Shown here one piece after another: positions 33,961-45,379 of a stretch of 64,000 nt of DNA. The notes under the pieces were generated by a model. The model saw nothing but the letters and a program-made list of their open reading frames with translations. It did no database searches and was not told the DNA's origin. The number at the start of each line of letters is the position of its first letter. Positions within the stretch are counted from its first letter, which is position 1. This stretch comes from Histoplasma ohiense. Taxonomy: Eukaryota; Ascomycota; Eurotiomycetes; Onygenales; Ajellomycetaceae. The stretch lies in contig JAEVHH010000003.1 in the NCBI GenBank assembly GCA_017607445.1, forward strand, positions 6,014,001 through 6,078,000. Reading direction: 5' to 3'. Position numbers and translations under genes: made by a program.

Positions 33961-34989
33961 TCAAACTTAGTTGTGCTTTTCAGAGTGTAACATTCAACAA
34001 TCATTTGCAATATGACTCTTCTTATGGCAGTGAGAACACTTCTTCATTCAGTTATATTTATCTTTTTTGATTTGTTCAGTTGAATCCATTTGTTCCTCTT
34101 GTTTTCTCTTGTTTTGATGGTTGCTAGATTTATCAGAATGATGCTGATTCTTTATGAATATTGCAGGTCTTTCTTTGTGAATAGCACACTGTCACTCTGA
34201 TATATTTTTCTTGAGAGTCTGTAGAGTTCAAAGCAACTCTTTGTAGTTCTGAGGCTCTTGATTTCAATGATTAAGTTCTGTGTGTAATATCTTCAATATC
34301 TTACTATACAAGTTATCCATTCTTTGTTCTTTGCTATATGAGGGTAAGTAGTACTCTCAGTCTTTGAGATATTTAGAGAAATTGTGTATTGATTGTCATT
34401 CTTGTTGTTTCACATATTGAAACTTTTGACTTGTCAATTGGCATTGATTCTGTGAATTGTTAATTTGCATTTCTAGATGTGATAGTATATTGTCAAAAGT
34501 CAATGATGTTGCTCCTCCACATCTCTCATATGATGATACAAAATTCAACCATTTCTGCTTAATGTGGGTGTCAAGGTAGAGTTTAGCATCATTTATTTTG
34601 TGTTTCTTCTTTCAATAATATCAGTAGTGGTGTGTAAAGAGAGTCAATATGTGATCTTTATAGTTCTTGAATTCTAACATATTTTTTCCTTGATAATAGT
34701 CTTTAATCTCTAATTTCAGTGGTGTTTCATTATCATCATCTGTATTGTTCACAGATCGATTTTGCAGTGGTTCTGTGGTGATATTCTAGATTAATTGAGA
34801 CTCAATGAGATTATCTTCATGAATCTGTGCTTTCAACTTGTTGAGTTGCTGTTGTGCATGCAGAATAGCTAATTGCTGCTCTTATTCATGAATTTGATCA
34901 TTCAACTGTTGCAAATGTGCATTGTGATCATTGAAGGTGATAGAGAATTCAGATTGGTTTTCAAGGAATCTTGTATGTATTGAGATCAT
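33961..34989 (-). pseudogene. GypA A1 gag, degraded; start codon abuts A2
   Basis: The start codon is 34989-34987, immediately inside the A2 insertion point, so A2 separates this gag from its own leader and 5' LTR. The CCHC knuckle at 33997-34038 reads CSHCHKKSHIANDC. A glutamine-rich, coiled-coil-like N-terminal region matches the A2 gag. Several stops are present. Confidence 0.85.
34985..34989. repeat. A2 target-site duplication ATCAT (left)
   Basis: Matches 42133-42137. It overlaps the A1 gag start codon. Confidence 0.9.
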
Positions 34990-35260
34990 TGTAAGAGATG
35001 GTTGTTGGTATAATTATGGGAGTAGTGTGAAGTACGCATATAGAATGTTAAGAAGATAGCAATCTCTATTATTCAAAGCTAATCACTGATCTTCTAATAT
35101 CTATGGATATCAGTGAGCATTATATAGACGACCATCACACACTATGACTGTCTATGATGCTGTGTGCTATATCCCTCCTCATTAATTCTGGTGTGTTCTG
35201 TGTTCTTCTATCATCATATAGCTATTTTCTAATATAGATATCTTCATTGCATCTATTACA
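34990..35260 (-). repeat. 3' LTR of GypA A2
   Basis: TGTAAGAGATGGTTG to ATCTATTACA, 271 bp. Confidence 0.95.
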
Positions 35261-35397
35261 ATTATCTCTCTTCTTCAAAGGCCTGATTCTCAGAGCTTCT
35301 TACTGCAATGTGTGAAGTTTGTAACATGTGCTGTGTTGTTAATATTGTATAGAGTTCACAGAATCAGGCTGAATTAATTGTTGAGACTAATTTCAAA

Positions 35398-35643
35398 GTG
35401 TTGCTGTCTCAGAAGAATGTTTTTCCATCTTTGATATCAATGCAGTTCAATCACAATTTAGGCACAACTTCTGAACCTCTTTTCTTTGACTTTTATATCA
35501 AAAAGTCATACCCTAACAAAATCATCACCACCATCACCATCAATGATTTTTTATTTAAAAAGAATACATCAATTTATCAAACAAAGTACACTGTATCTTT
35601 CTATGTGATTTTTATTGTGAAATTCAAAGTTTTGATTGTGTGA
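35398..35643 (+). CDS. Small conserved GypA ORF upstream of the antisense gene (A2 copy)
   Basis: 81 codons starting MLLSQKNVFPSLISMQFNHN, aligned without gaps to 16408-16653 (A1) and 58438-58647 (A4). That it stays open in three copies is suggestive, since stops abound nearby. No domain is recognised; it may be UTR or an exon of the antisense gene. Confidence 0.35.
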   Translation: MLLSQKNVFPSLISMQFNHNLGTTSEPLFFDFYIKKSYPNKIITTITINDFLFKKNTSIYQTKYTVSFYVIFIVKFKVLIV

Positions 35644-35803
35644 TTGTGTTTTTCATTTTGGGTTGAGTTTTGTGTTGTTGCAATTTCTTTGATCAATATT
35701 GCAATATTGATTTCAATCTTCAACATCTGTTTTTCTTTCTTATTGTTTTTGCTTCTCCTCCTTCTTTGAACAAGATCTTGATACTGATTAAAGTTATGAT
35801 AGA

Positions 35804-36944
35804 ATGTCAGAATCAGCTGTTTCTGTTGCTGATTCAGAGTCTATGAAGAGTGATATGCTGTCTGTCATTGAGAGCATTTGCTTGGGTTGTCTGAAGAGGT
35901 TGCAGAACTCTTCAGTATATCCTTGCTTTGTGAATGATGAATAGACATACTGTCACATTTACTATATATCAAATAGAAGTTGTGCTGCTGTAAGTTTTCT
36001 TAAACTGAGATTGTTAAGAGTATTAATGAGTTATAGATGTCTGAGCACTTTCACAAAACTGATCAATTTTTGATTGATGAATTTCATAAGATGCTGCTCT
36101 CTGATGAAGTTCTGAATGAGAGATTTGTTATATATCAAACTGTTGTTGTAAGGTTTGTACTTGATGTGCAGATCTACAAGAATGTAGATAAGATTCTAGA
36201 ATTCTATATGAACTCTGATGATCTGTTGTCACAGCAGAATATGGCATTCAATCATAGCAGTGTTTCAGAAAGTGTGTTTTTATATTCTGCTATTACATTG
36301 ATGTCATTCTCACTGAGCCAAGATCTTGGTATGTTATTTGAGTTGGCTGATAATGTAGATGAAGATGAGGAAGTGGATGATTTTGTTGAAGTGTTAGAAA
36401 GAAATGCAGCAGTATATTGCTGTTGTTGTATTTGATATTTGACAACATCTCTCTGTCATCATTGTGAGTCTGCTGAGAGTTGATGCAAAAAATGCAAGCA
36501 CTGCTTGATGATGAAGCACATCTGTGTTTCAGTAGTTATTATTCAAAACAGATGTTTTTACAGTATATAATATTAACTTTCTATTAGATGTCAGCAGATG
36601 CTGTTGAATTGACTCAGATGATTATCAATGCTGCTGAGGATTTAATTGTCACTGATGTGAATACTTTGAATGTTAATGTTTTGCAGAGCACTGTGACTGT
36701 GATGGTTAGATTCTTTGCTGTGAAGATTCAGAAGATTCAATGAGACAGTTCTTCTGAGACTTCAGCTGAAACAGTGATTGATGAGATCTTGATGATTACA
36801 TTGTCAATCACAGCTTTCAAGTCATTGTTGAAATGTTGTGCTTCATCAGTTGAGGAAATTCAGAATAATAAGCAGATTTGTCTTGATGATAATTCCTCAA
36901 ATGACACTGATCAAGCTGAGGCAGATCTGTTTTTTAATCTCTGA
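35804..36944 (+). pseudogene. GypA antisense cysteine-rich gene, A2 copy, broken
   Basis: Exons correspond to 35804-35989, 36037-36531 and 36588-36944. The start codon is intact (MSESAVSVADSESMKSDML). A TAG at about 35940 interrupts exon 1, a TGA follows 36435 in exon 2, and the second intron donor has lost one A (GTAGTT). The first intron is intact in form. The gene is antisense to pol and entirely inside the LTR pair, so it belongs to the element. Confidence 0.87.
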
Positions 36945-36975
36945 GTGGAATAAGTATATTCAGCAGTTATTGTTA

Positions 36976-39900
36976 CTTTCTTCATTTTTGTTTACTGACT
37001 GATTTCTGATAGATTTTATTAAACTGTTTCAAGTACTTCTGGCTGTTCATCAAGTTTTCCTTAGATTTCCAAGAATTATCTGTGTCTATACAATCTTTTC
37101 ATTTGACAAGATATTGTGTTTGACTGTGATACTGATACTTGTCTAATATAGCTTCAACTTTTCATTTCTCTTGCATGTCTATAATTATTGATTCTGCTTG
37201 CAGGATTTGTCTGTCGCGTGTGTGATATGGTTTGAGAAGGGAAACATGGAATATGAGATGAATTTCTTTATATTGTGATGTGAGTTTCAGTTTGTACACC
37301 TGTGTACTGTGAATATCAATTATTTGAAAGAGACTCAAAAATTGATGATCTAGTTTGAGTGAGGATTGCAAGGTGGATATATTTTTTGCATATAGCATTA
37401 CTCAGTCCTTTATCTTAAAGCTTTTTGATATATGACACTGATTGTAATACTTTTTCTCAGCTGCTTTGACAGCTTTCAGACATTCTTAAATTTTGTTCTC
37501 TGCTTGCTTCATCTGTTCCACTTGTTTCATTGCTGATTTTGATATGTCTGTGCTTGGGGGTTTTATGTCTATATGAAGTTCAGTTGGTCAGCTGATCATT
37601 GCTTCAGATGATGTTATTTTTATTGATGTGTGGAAGACATTGTTGTATGCTCATTGTGTCAGAGGAATTCATTCTATTCAATTATCTTGCTGATAGCTGC
37701 AATATGTGTGAAGATAATGTTCAATCATCTGATTCAATTGTTCTGTCTGGCTGTCGGTTTGTGGGTGGAATGCTGTTGATAATTTTTGTTGAACATGGAG
37801 CAGATAACACAATGTTGATCAAAACTTGCTATTTATTAATGAATCTCAGTTGCTAATAATGTTTGCAGGTAGATCAAAGTTCTTTGCAATTCTTCATACA
37901 ATAATATCTGTGAGTTCTTCTGCATCTAACTCTGAAGATGTGGACACAATTATGACTCATTTGATAAATAAATCAATAAATACAACAATAGCATTATAGA
38001 TTTGACTTTTCTTTTTATTATCTGACAGACCTTCAATAAAGTCTATGCTAATTGTATGCTATTTCTTATCTGGCATTGAATGTGGTTGTAGCAACTCATA
38101 CAGCTTGTGCTGTGGTATCTTGATGCATTGACAAACATTGCAAGTTCTCACATATTCTGTAATCTCATCACTCATATCATGTCACAAGTACTTGCATTTG
38201 ATTGCTTTGATGATTTTGTCACATTCAAAATGGTCATCTTGAGAATCATTGTGGTTCATTTTTATTATTTCATGTCTTATGATCTTGTCTTGCAGTATGT
38301 AGACTTTACCATCTTTTCTGAGCAGATCATCTTTATCTACTGCTCAAATTGAATGATTATCTACACTAGTGTCATTCATCTCTAGTCTTCTGTGAAGTTC
38401 AGATGTGCTGATGTCTCTATTCTGAATCTGCAGTAAGAGTTCAATGATAGATTCAGCTATTTCTTTGTGATAGACTGTCTTGAACTCAAATATCTTGATG
38501 ATTAGAATTTGTGGCATCAGAGTTTCTAGATTTAATCTTATAATGTCTGTGATCTCATTCTCATCTGCAGATGTGTTCTTTATTCTGCAGAGATTGTTGT
38601 CATCAATGACTACAGATCTCTTCACTCAACAATTTTCATTAGCTTGCAGATCTTTTCACATCATCTTGATACATTGATCTAATTTTGTATTTTCTTTTGT
38701 CTTTAGTGACTTAAAGATTCTCTTACACAGCTTCTCTTGCAGGGTAGAAAGCTTCATCAAAAGAGCTGTATGTTTTACAAAATCTGAGTGATGATTTGAT
38801 GCATCTGTGGGATTATTTTTCTCAGAATGATGCTCTATTTCAAAATTGAATACTGAGAGCATTTCCATCCAGTGAATCTGATGCTCATTTAGCTGCTTCA
38901 TTGTCATGAAGCATCAGAGATTGACATGATCAGATAAAACAGTTATTGAATGCCTGCTACTATATAAGTAGTAGTATCATTGTCTGAAAGCTTCTACAAT
39001 CAGCAACATTTCTAGATCATATGTTTGATAATATCTTTCTGTTTCTGTGAGCTTTCTAGACCAAAATGTGATTGGGTGTCAGTGATCATCATTCATTAAT
39101 TGTGATATTACTGTGGTGATTGCAACATCAGATCCATTCATTTCTATATGAAGTTTTCACTGTGGATCAAAGTGGATCAACAACAGTGCTTTTGTAAAGC
39201 ATTCTTTTAACTGCAAAATTGCATGCTTGCAGTTTTCATCTAACTGAACAGATGTGTTATTCTTCCCTCTTTTTGTTTCATAACCTTTTAACAATTCAGT
39301 CAGAGATGCCATTATTATTGAGAACTTGTATATGAATTGATGATAGAAATTGATGAATTCTAGAAATATTTGTAATTTGTTTATAGTTTACAGTTCTGAT
39401 CAATCTAGAATTGTGTCAATGCAGTGTTTCTCAACAGTAATGCTCTGTGTGATAACCACAAAACCCAAAAATCCAATTTCTGTTGTGTGAAACATACACT
39501 TACTAAGTTTGGTATATAGTCTCCATCACCTTAACTGTTCCAGCACATTCTTAACATGGACAACATGTTCATCAAGCATGTTTGAATAGATTACAATATC
39601 ATCAAGGTAAGCCACACAATATATGTCTAAAAGGTCACTGAGGGCTTTGTTGATATAAGATTGAAAGATCACAGAGGCATTGATTAGCTCAAAAGATAAG
39701 ACTAGATATTCAAAGTATTCATATTGTGTTTGAAATGCTGTTTTTCATTCATCTTCTGCTTGTATGTGAATTCTATGATATGTATCTCTAAGATTCAGTT
39801 GTGTATATATTTTGACATCTGCTAATCTATCAAGTATTTCACTTATCAAGGACAGTGGATATCAATTCTTGACTGTTATTTCATTCAATCCTCAATAATC

Positions 39901-40780
39901 CACACAAAGATGCAGAGTTCCATCTTTCTTTGATGTGAATAACACTGACACACTGGCTGAGCTATTGAACAGATGTATTCAATTCTTCTCTAATGTCTTT
40001 TCAATATATTCTCAGAGGACAGAGAGTTCTTGAGGTGATAAGTTATATATCAGTTGATATGAGGGTTTCTTGCCAGATTTGAGCTCTATAGCATGATCAT
40101 GAGATGCATGTTCTGCATCAGATATGTCTTCTTGGAATACATCAAGATAATCTTTATAATCATCTGGGATATTTGGCTCAGTTGCTGCACTCGCAGCTTG
40201 TAATGATAAGACAGTGAATATAATATTGCCATCATCAATTAGTATTGCAAATTCTTTAGCAGTATTCAGATGCATATGATTAATATTTGATGCTTTTCTA
40301 TAGATTCAGCATCTTCATACTCAGTTGATATCAGAGTTCACAGCTTTCAACCACAGTATGTCCAAAATTACATCATATCTGCTAATATCAGCCTCTTCAA
40401 AATGGTGGAATTCTTTTCAGAGAATGTGTTCATCATCAATAATCTTCATTGCAGCTCTTTGTTGTTCATATGATTTAATTTTATGATTATCAACTGCTTC
40501 CACTACTTTTGATTTATCTTCTGTCTTTGAGAAATATTTTGATGCTCAGATGTGGAACACAAAGTTCACATCTGCATCAGAATCCACTAGCATTCACACC
40601 ATCAACCATTTCACTTCTGTCAGCATTCATATATTCATCATCAATAATTGTTTATTTCACAGTCTAGTTGTTTGTATTCTCAATGCAGCAGCTGCTTCTA
40701 TGATTGAGATTGTTGATTTTTTGCTTGTTGAATTTGGTTGCACTTTTTGAGGTGTAATATTCAACAATCATTTGCAATAT
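36976..40780 (-). pseudogene. GypA A2 pol: protease to chromodomain, degraded
   Basis: Protease is about 40650-40500 (mutated DSG region). The RT approach is in frame 40012-40275 (IPDDYKDYLDVFQEDISDAEH, then PSYQLIYNLSPQEL) and the catalytic YLDD is intact at 39598-39609. RNase H is about 39200-38900. The RNase H/integrase linker is open at 38344-38625 and 38656-38907. The integrase zinc segment (RTCNVCQ) is near 38130-38150, the core lies to about 37600, and the C-terminal frame 37162-37398 holds FHVSLLKPYH. The chromodomain is about 37160-36990. Scattered TGA stops inactivate it. Confidence 0.92.
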
Positions 40781-41756
40781 GACTCTTCTTATGACAGTGA
40801 GAACACTTCTTCATTCAGTTATATTTATCTTTCTTGATTTGTTCAGTTGAACTCATTTGTTTCTCTCATTTCCTCTTGTTCTGACAGTTGCTAGATTTAT
40901 CAGAATGATGCTGATTCTCTACAAATATTGCAGATCTTTCTTTGTGGATAGTATGCTGTTGCTCTGACATATTTTCCTTGAGAATCTGTAGAGTTCAAAG
41001 CAACTCTTTGTAGTTCTGAGACTCTTGATTTCAATGATTGAGTTCTGTGTGTAATATCTTCAATGTCTTACTACACAAGTTATCCATTCTTTGTTCTTTG
41101 CTATATGAGGGTAAGTAGTATTCTCAGTCTTTGAGATATTTAGAGAAATTGTGTATTGATTGTCATTCTTGTTGCTTCATATTTTGAAACTTTTGACTCA
41201 CCAATTGATGCTGGTTCTGTGGATTGTTAATTTGCATTTCTAGATGTGATAATATATTGTCAAAAGTCAACAGTGTTGCTTCTTCATATCTTTCATATGA
41301 TGATACAAAATTCAATCACTTCTGCTTAATGTGAATGTCAAGGTAGAGTTTAGCATCATTTATCTTGTGTTCTTTCTTTTGATAATATCAGCAGTGGTGT
41401 GTAAAGAGAGTCAACATGCAATCTTTATAGTTCTTGAATTCTAACATATTTTTTTCTTGATAATAGTTTTTAATTTTCAATCTCAGTGATGTTTCATTAT
41501 CATCATCTGTATTGTTCACAGATTGATTTTGTGGCAGTTCTGTGGTGATATTCTGAATTAATTGAGACTTGATGAGAGTATCTCCACAAATCTGCACTTC
41601 CAACTCATTGAGCTGCTGTTGTGCATGCAGAATAGCTAATTGCTGCTCTTATTCATGAATTTGATCATTCAACTGTTGCAAACATGCATTGTGATCATCA
41701 GAGGCAGTAGAAGATTCAGATTGGTTTTCAAGAGATCTTGCATGTGTTGAAATCAT
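40781..41756 (-). pseudogene. GypA A2 gag, degraded
   Basis: The start ATG at 41756-41754 (MISTHARSLENQSESSTASDD) is followed by a glutamine-rich helical segment (HAQQQLNELEVQ) and an open block at 41388-41603. The CCHC knuckle CSHCHKKSHIANDC lies at 40764-40805. One TAA near 41650 and further stops break the frame. Gag/pol boundary approximate. Confidence 0.87.
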
Positions 41757-41861
41757 CTTGCATGTTTTAACTAATGTTGCATGTTTTAACTAACATTGCA
41801 TGCTTTATTGTAGGTGTGTGTAACAACAGATCACTCAAATAAAGTTTAGAGCAATTAGAAT
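41757..41861 (-). other. GypA A2 leader with 19-bp tandem repeats and primer site
   Basis: This untranslated stretch of about 105 bp holds two full units and one partial unit of TTGCATGTTTTAACTAATG (41758-41810). Next to the LTR, AGCAATTAG (41850-41858) is the likely primer-binding core. It is complementary, allowing for CpG decay, to CTAATCACT at 41951-41959 in the LTR. Confidence 0.75.
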
Positions 41862-42132
41862 TGTAAGAGATGGTTGTTGGTATAATTATGAAAGTAGTGT
41901 GAAGTACACATATAGAATGTTAAGAAGATAGCAATCTCTATTATTCAAAGCTAATCACTGATCTTCTAATATCTACAGATATCAGTGAGCATTATATAGA
42001 TGATCACCATGTGCTACAGCTGTCTATAATGCTGTGTGCTATATCCCTTCTCATTAATTCTGATGTGTTCTGTGTTCTTCTATCGCCACATAGCTATTTC
42101 CTAATATAGATATCTCCGTTGCGCCTATTACA
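41862..42132 (-). repeat. 5' LTR of GypA A2
   Basis: 271 bp, TGTAAGAGATGGTTG to GCGCCTATTACA. In element orientation TATATAA (41998-41992) precedes AGTGATTAG (41959-41951) by about 33 nt. Confidence 0.95.
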
Positions 42133-42137
42133 ATCAT
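42133..42137. repeat. A2 target-site duplication ATCAT (right)
   Basis: Matches 34985-34989. Confidence 0.9.
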
Positions 42138-42242
42138 CTTGTGTGTTTTAACTAATGTTGTGTGTTTTAACTAATGTTGTGTGCTTTATTGTAGGTGTGC
42201 ATAACAATGGACCACTCAAATAAAGTTTAGAGTGATTAGAAT
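42138..42242 (-). other. GypA A1 leader, stranded beyond A2
   Basis: Homologous to the A2 leader 41757-41861, including the 19-bp repeats. Primer core AGTGATTAG is at 42231-42239. It is separated from its own gag (34989) by A2. Confidence 0.85.
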
Positions 42243-42513
42243 TGTAAGAGATGGTTGTAGGTATAATTATGAGAGTAGTGTGAAGTATGCATGTAGAATG
42301 TTAAGAAGATAGCAATCTCTATTATTCAAAGCTAATTGCTGATCTTCTAATATCTATGGATATCAGTGAGCATTATATAGATGACCACCATGTGCTACAG
42401 CTGTCTATAGTGCTGTGCATTATATCCCTTCTCATTAATTCTGGTGTGTTCTGTGTTCTTCTATCGCCACATAGCTATTTTCTAATATAGATATCTCCGT
42501 TGTGTCTATTACA
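42243..42513 (-). repeat. 5' LTR of GypA A1
   Basis: 271 bp. The flank CACAA (42514-42518) matches 15995-15999. The LTR carries CTAATTGCT at 42332-42340. Confidence 0.95.
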
Positions 42514-42518
42514 CACAA

Positions 42519-42802
42519 ACAGCATGATTTCTCAGATCTATACTTTATATATCATCAGTGATACACTGATGAATAGAAGTTTGAAACTCACTGTCAATAT
42601 CACATTGATCACTCAGCAATGATTTTATTTGAGTATGACTTTCTAAAAGTATGTGACACATTTGCATGATCTGAATTTTGTCTCTGATGTTTCAGAGACA
42701 GAGATAAGCAGATATATCATCATATAACTGTCTTCTATAATCAACAGTTGTTAATCAGATATATGAACTGTCACTATAACAATTCTGTTTTGAGATTGAA
42801 CT
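42519..42802. other. Unassigned 284-bp segment between A1/B1 and A3
   Basis: This is the only stretch I could not assign to a mobile element. No long ORF is present. It holds two perfect hairpins: TCATCAGTG-ATA-CACTGATGA (42552-42572), and TGTCTCTGA/TCAGAGACA arms at 42679-42687 and 42692-42700. It is flanking DNA of B1 on the left and of A3 on the right, so it is the oldest sequence at this spot. It may itself be an older repeat. Confidence 0.6.
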
Positions 42803-43073
42803 TGTAAGAGATGGTTGTAGATATAATTATGAGAGTAGTGTGAAGTACATATGTAGAATATTAAGAAGGTAGCAATCTCTATTATTCAAAGCTAATCACT
42901 GATCTTCTAATATCTATGAATATCAGCAAGCATTATATAGACAATCATCATGCTCTACAACTGTCTATAATACTGTGTGCTATATTTCTTCTTATTAATT
43001 CTGACATGTTCTGTGTTCTTCTATTGTTATATAGCTATTTTCTAATATAGATATCTCTGTTGTATCTATTACA
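42803..43073 (-). repeat. 3' LTR of GypA A3
   Basis: TGTAAGAGATGGTTG to GTATCTATTACA, 271 bp. Confidence 0.93.
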
Positions 43074-43375
43074 ATTATCTCTCTTCTTCAAAGGCTTGGT
43101 TCTCAGAGCTTCTTACTGCAATATGTGAAGTTTGTAACATATGCTGTGTGGTTAATATTGTATAGAGTTCACAGAATTGAGCTGGATTAATTGTTGAGAT
43201 TAATTCTGAAATGTTGTTGTTTTGAGAGAATGTTTTTTCATCTCTGATGTCATTGCAGTTCAATCATGATTTAGACACAACTTCTGAATCTCTTTTCTTT
43301 GACTTCTATATCAAAAATCACACTCCATTGAAAATCATCACCAACATCACCACTAACAATTTTTTATTAAAAAAG

Positions 43376-43380
43376 AATAC
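43376..43380. repeat. B4 target-site duplication AATAC (left)
   Basis: Matches 55590-55594. Confidence 0.88.
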
Positions 43381-43914
43381 TGTGATGGGTTAGCACTCAT
43401 TAGTAATTAACTTATGCAATCAACTCCTCTTCTGCATCCACTTGTTTCTGGCTGTTGTGATCTTGTATAACCCTCAATGTTCTTCCACTCTGTGCTCTGC
43501 ACTTGTGTAGTTTCTAACAATTCTTCTGCATAGCTCTTAATGTTCCTTCACTCCATGCTTCACATTTGTGTAGTCTCTAACAATTCTTTTATATAGCTTC
43601 TTACATTTCTTCACTCTGTGTTCTGCATTTGTGTAGTCTCTAACAATTCTTCTGTGTAGTTCTCAATGATTTTCTCATTCCACATTTCACACTTGCATAA
43701 CTTCTAATGATTCTTACATATACTTCTTAATGTTCTTCCACTCTGCACTTCACTGTGGAGCAGCTTCTGATATTCTTTCATTCTGAACTTTTTTCTATAA
43801 GAACCTTCTTCATACAATCTTTTCTTCTAATTTCTTTTCTCTTTCTTTTCTTAATCAATTTGTAATCTGTAATTAGAATAGTATCAAATCATTAATCAAA
43901 GTACACTCATTACA
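43381..43914 (+). repeat. 5' LTR of GypB B4
   Basis: TGTGATGGGTTAGCACTCATT to GTACACTCATTACA. The LTR segment AATCAATTTGTAA is the exact reverse complement of TTACAAATTGATT at 43915-43927. Confidence 0.95.
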
Positions 43915-44315
43915 TTACAAATTGATTCTTCTGTGTTTTAGATCTAAGTGTCTTATTATTAGTTCTTATATCTGAGTGTGTTGTTTAAGGCCTGAGTGTC
44001 TCATTATCAGTTCTTACACTCAAGTGTGTTGTTTACAGACCTGAGTGTCTAGTCATTACAAGAGATCTCTCATGGGTCTGAGTGCTCTTATCATTAGTTA
44101 TATAGACTGTCATGTCTAAATGTCTGAAACACAATCAACTGTGTTCTATGAGGCCTGAGTGTCTACAAACCATAACACTGTAAATAGTGTTCACAAAGAA
44201 GCTTGATCAAGCTTAGTGCTGCAACACTGTGAATAGTGTCTGTGAGAGGACTGAGTGCCTACAAGTATTTCTTTTCTTTTTTTTATATTATTATTACATG
44301 TTCTTAGACATCAAA
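43915..44315 (+). other. GypB B4 5' leader
   Basis: Primer site at 43915-43927, diverged tandem CTGAGTGT-type repeats, and the 16-bp palindrome at 44199-44214. No gene. Confidence 0.75.
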
Positions 44316-45300
44316 ATGAACTACAAACAATTCTACAAACACCCACTGCACTCGAACACAGTGGATGATAACTTAGATCTACAAAGCATCCTTCAGCAGC
44401 AGATGCTACCGATAATCAAATTGCAACAATGATTTGCTGAGATGAGCATTTTCATGTTCACCATTTCTTCTACACTCACATCTCACAAAAAGCCCCCAAG
44501 AGAGAAGCTCTCAATTCTTGACAAATATGAGAAAGATCTAGCACTCTATCTCATATGAAAGTCAAAAGTGAACATCAAATTGAACATCAATAGACAAGCA
44601 ATAGACTCACTATCCAATCAAGTGTGGTATATTCATAGCAGATTGAATGGTGATGTGTTAGCAAAGTTTCAACTCTGAATAAGTTATTGTCAGAATCATC
44701 AGTGTACATCAGAGCTAATCTTTCAACAACTCAACTCTCTCTTTCTCAATTCTACACTTCAAGTCAAGATATTAGACTGGCTTAATCAAACTCATCAGAT
44801 GAATGTTGTATTGACAACTTATCTTTCTGAATTCAATTGCAAGCTTCTAGAAGCAGATGGGCAAGACTGAAACAACATTATCAAGATCAATATATTGTTC
44901 AAGAACTTGAACTTTCAATTGCATAATCAAAGTGTAGAGTGTCTGAAGCTCTCAATATACAGTGAATTCTGCACTAATCTTCATCTGTTGAACAACAATC
45001 TGTCTCAGTTTTGCATACTTCAAAACTGCAGAGGATTCTGCTGAACAAATGTGTACACTTCAAACTGCTCTGCAGTGCTCTCTGCCTTCAAACCAGAATC
45101 AATGAACTGAGTCTCACATATAAATACAAGTTGCTTGAGAATTCTCAATGTCTCAGAGAAGAATGCTGCTGACTGAATTGTCAGAGAAGTCTGCATACAC
45201 TGCAACAAGTCAGAGCACTTCATGAATCAATGTCTGAATGTAATCACTCTGAGTAAACCCTCCACACATGTGAACACTGTGTCGCCTGTGGACAGGCAAG
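44316..45300 (+). pseudogene. GypB B4 gag, degraded
   Basis: The start ATG is at 44316 (MNYKQFYKHPLHSNTVDDNL). The frame is open to 44432 and then broken by TGA codons at sites where B3 or B7 have CAA or TGG. The knuckle CIHCNKSEHFMNQC is near 45192-45233. Confidence 0.85.
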
Positions 45301-45379
45301 AACAGAGAAAAGACAAGCTCTCACTCTAAAATACAGACAAAAGCTCAGAGAGCAGAAAGCTAGCTGAAGATTCAAGCAG

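Larger units (their letters stand above)
34990..42132 (-). mobile_element. GypA copy A2, complete and uninterrupted (7143 bp)
   Basis: Two 271-bp LTRs (34990-35260 and 41862-42132) with duplication ATCAT. It is inserted exactly at the gag start of another GypA (A1). It is the only GypA whose whole length can be read without nested insertions: 5' LTR, leader, gag, protease, RT, RNase H, integrase and chromodomain on the minus strand, then the antisense gene and 3' LTR. Confidence 0.96.
16000..42513 (-). mobile_element. GypA copy A1, complete but split by B2, B3 and A2
   Basis: The LTRs at 16000-16270 and 42243-42513 are both 271 bp. The target duplication CACAA is at 15995-15999 and 42514-42518. 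Removing B2 (18413-24519), B3 (25011-31115) and A2 (34990-42132), each with one copy of its own 5-bp duplication, leaves a continuous GypA of about 7.1 kb collinear with A2. The antisense cysteine-rich gene lies next to the left LTR. Confidence 0.92.

Noticed and set aside
41757..42513. Tandem array of GypA LTRs and leaders produced by unequal crossing-over
   Set aside because: Matching 5-bp duplications ATCAT (A2) and CACAA (A1) explain the pattern as A2 nested inside A1.
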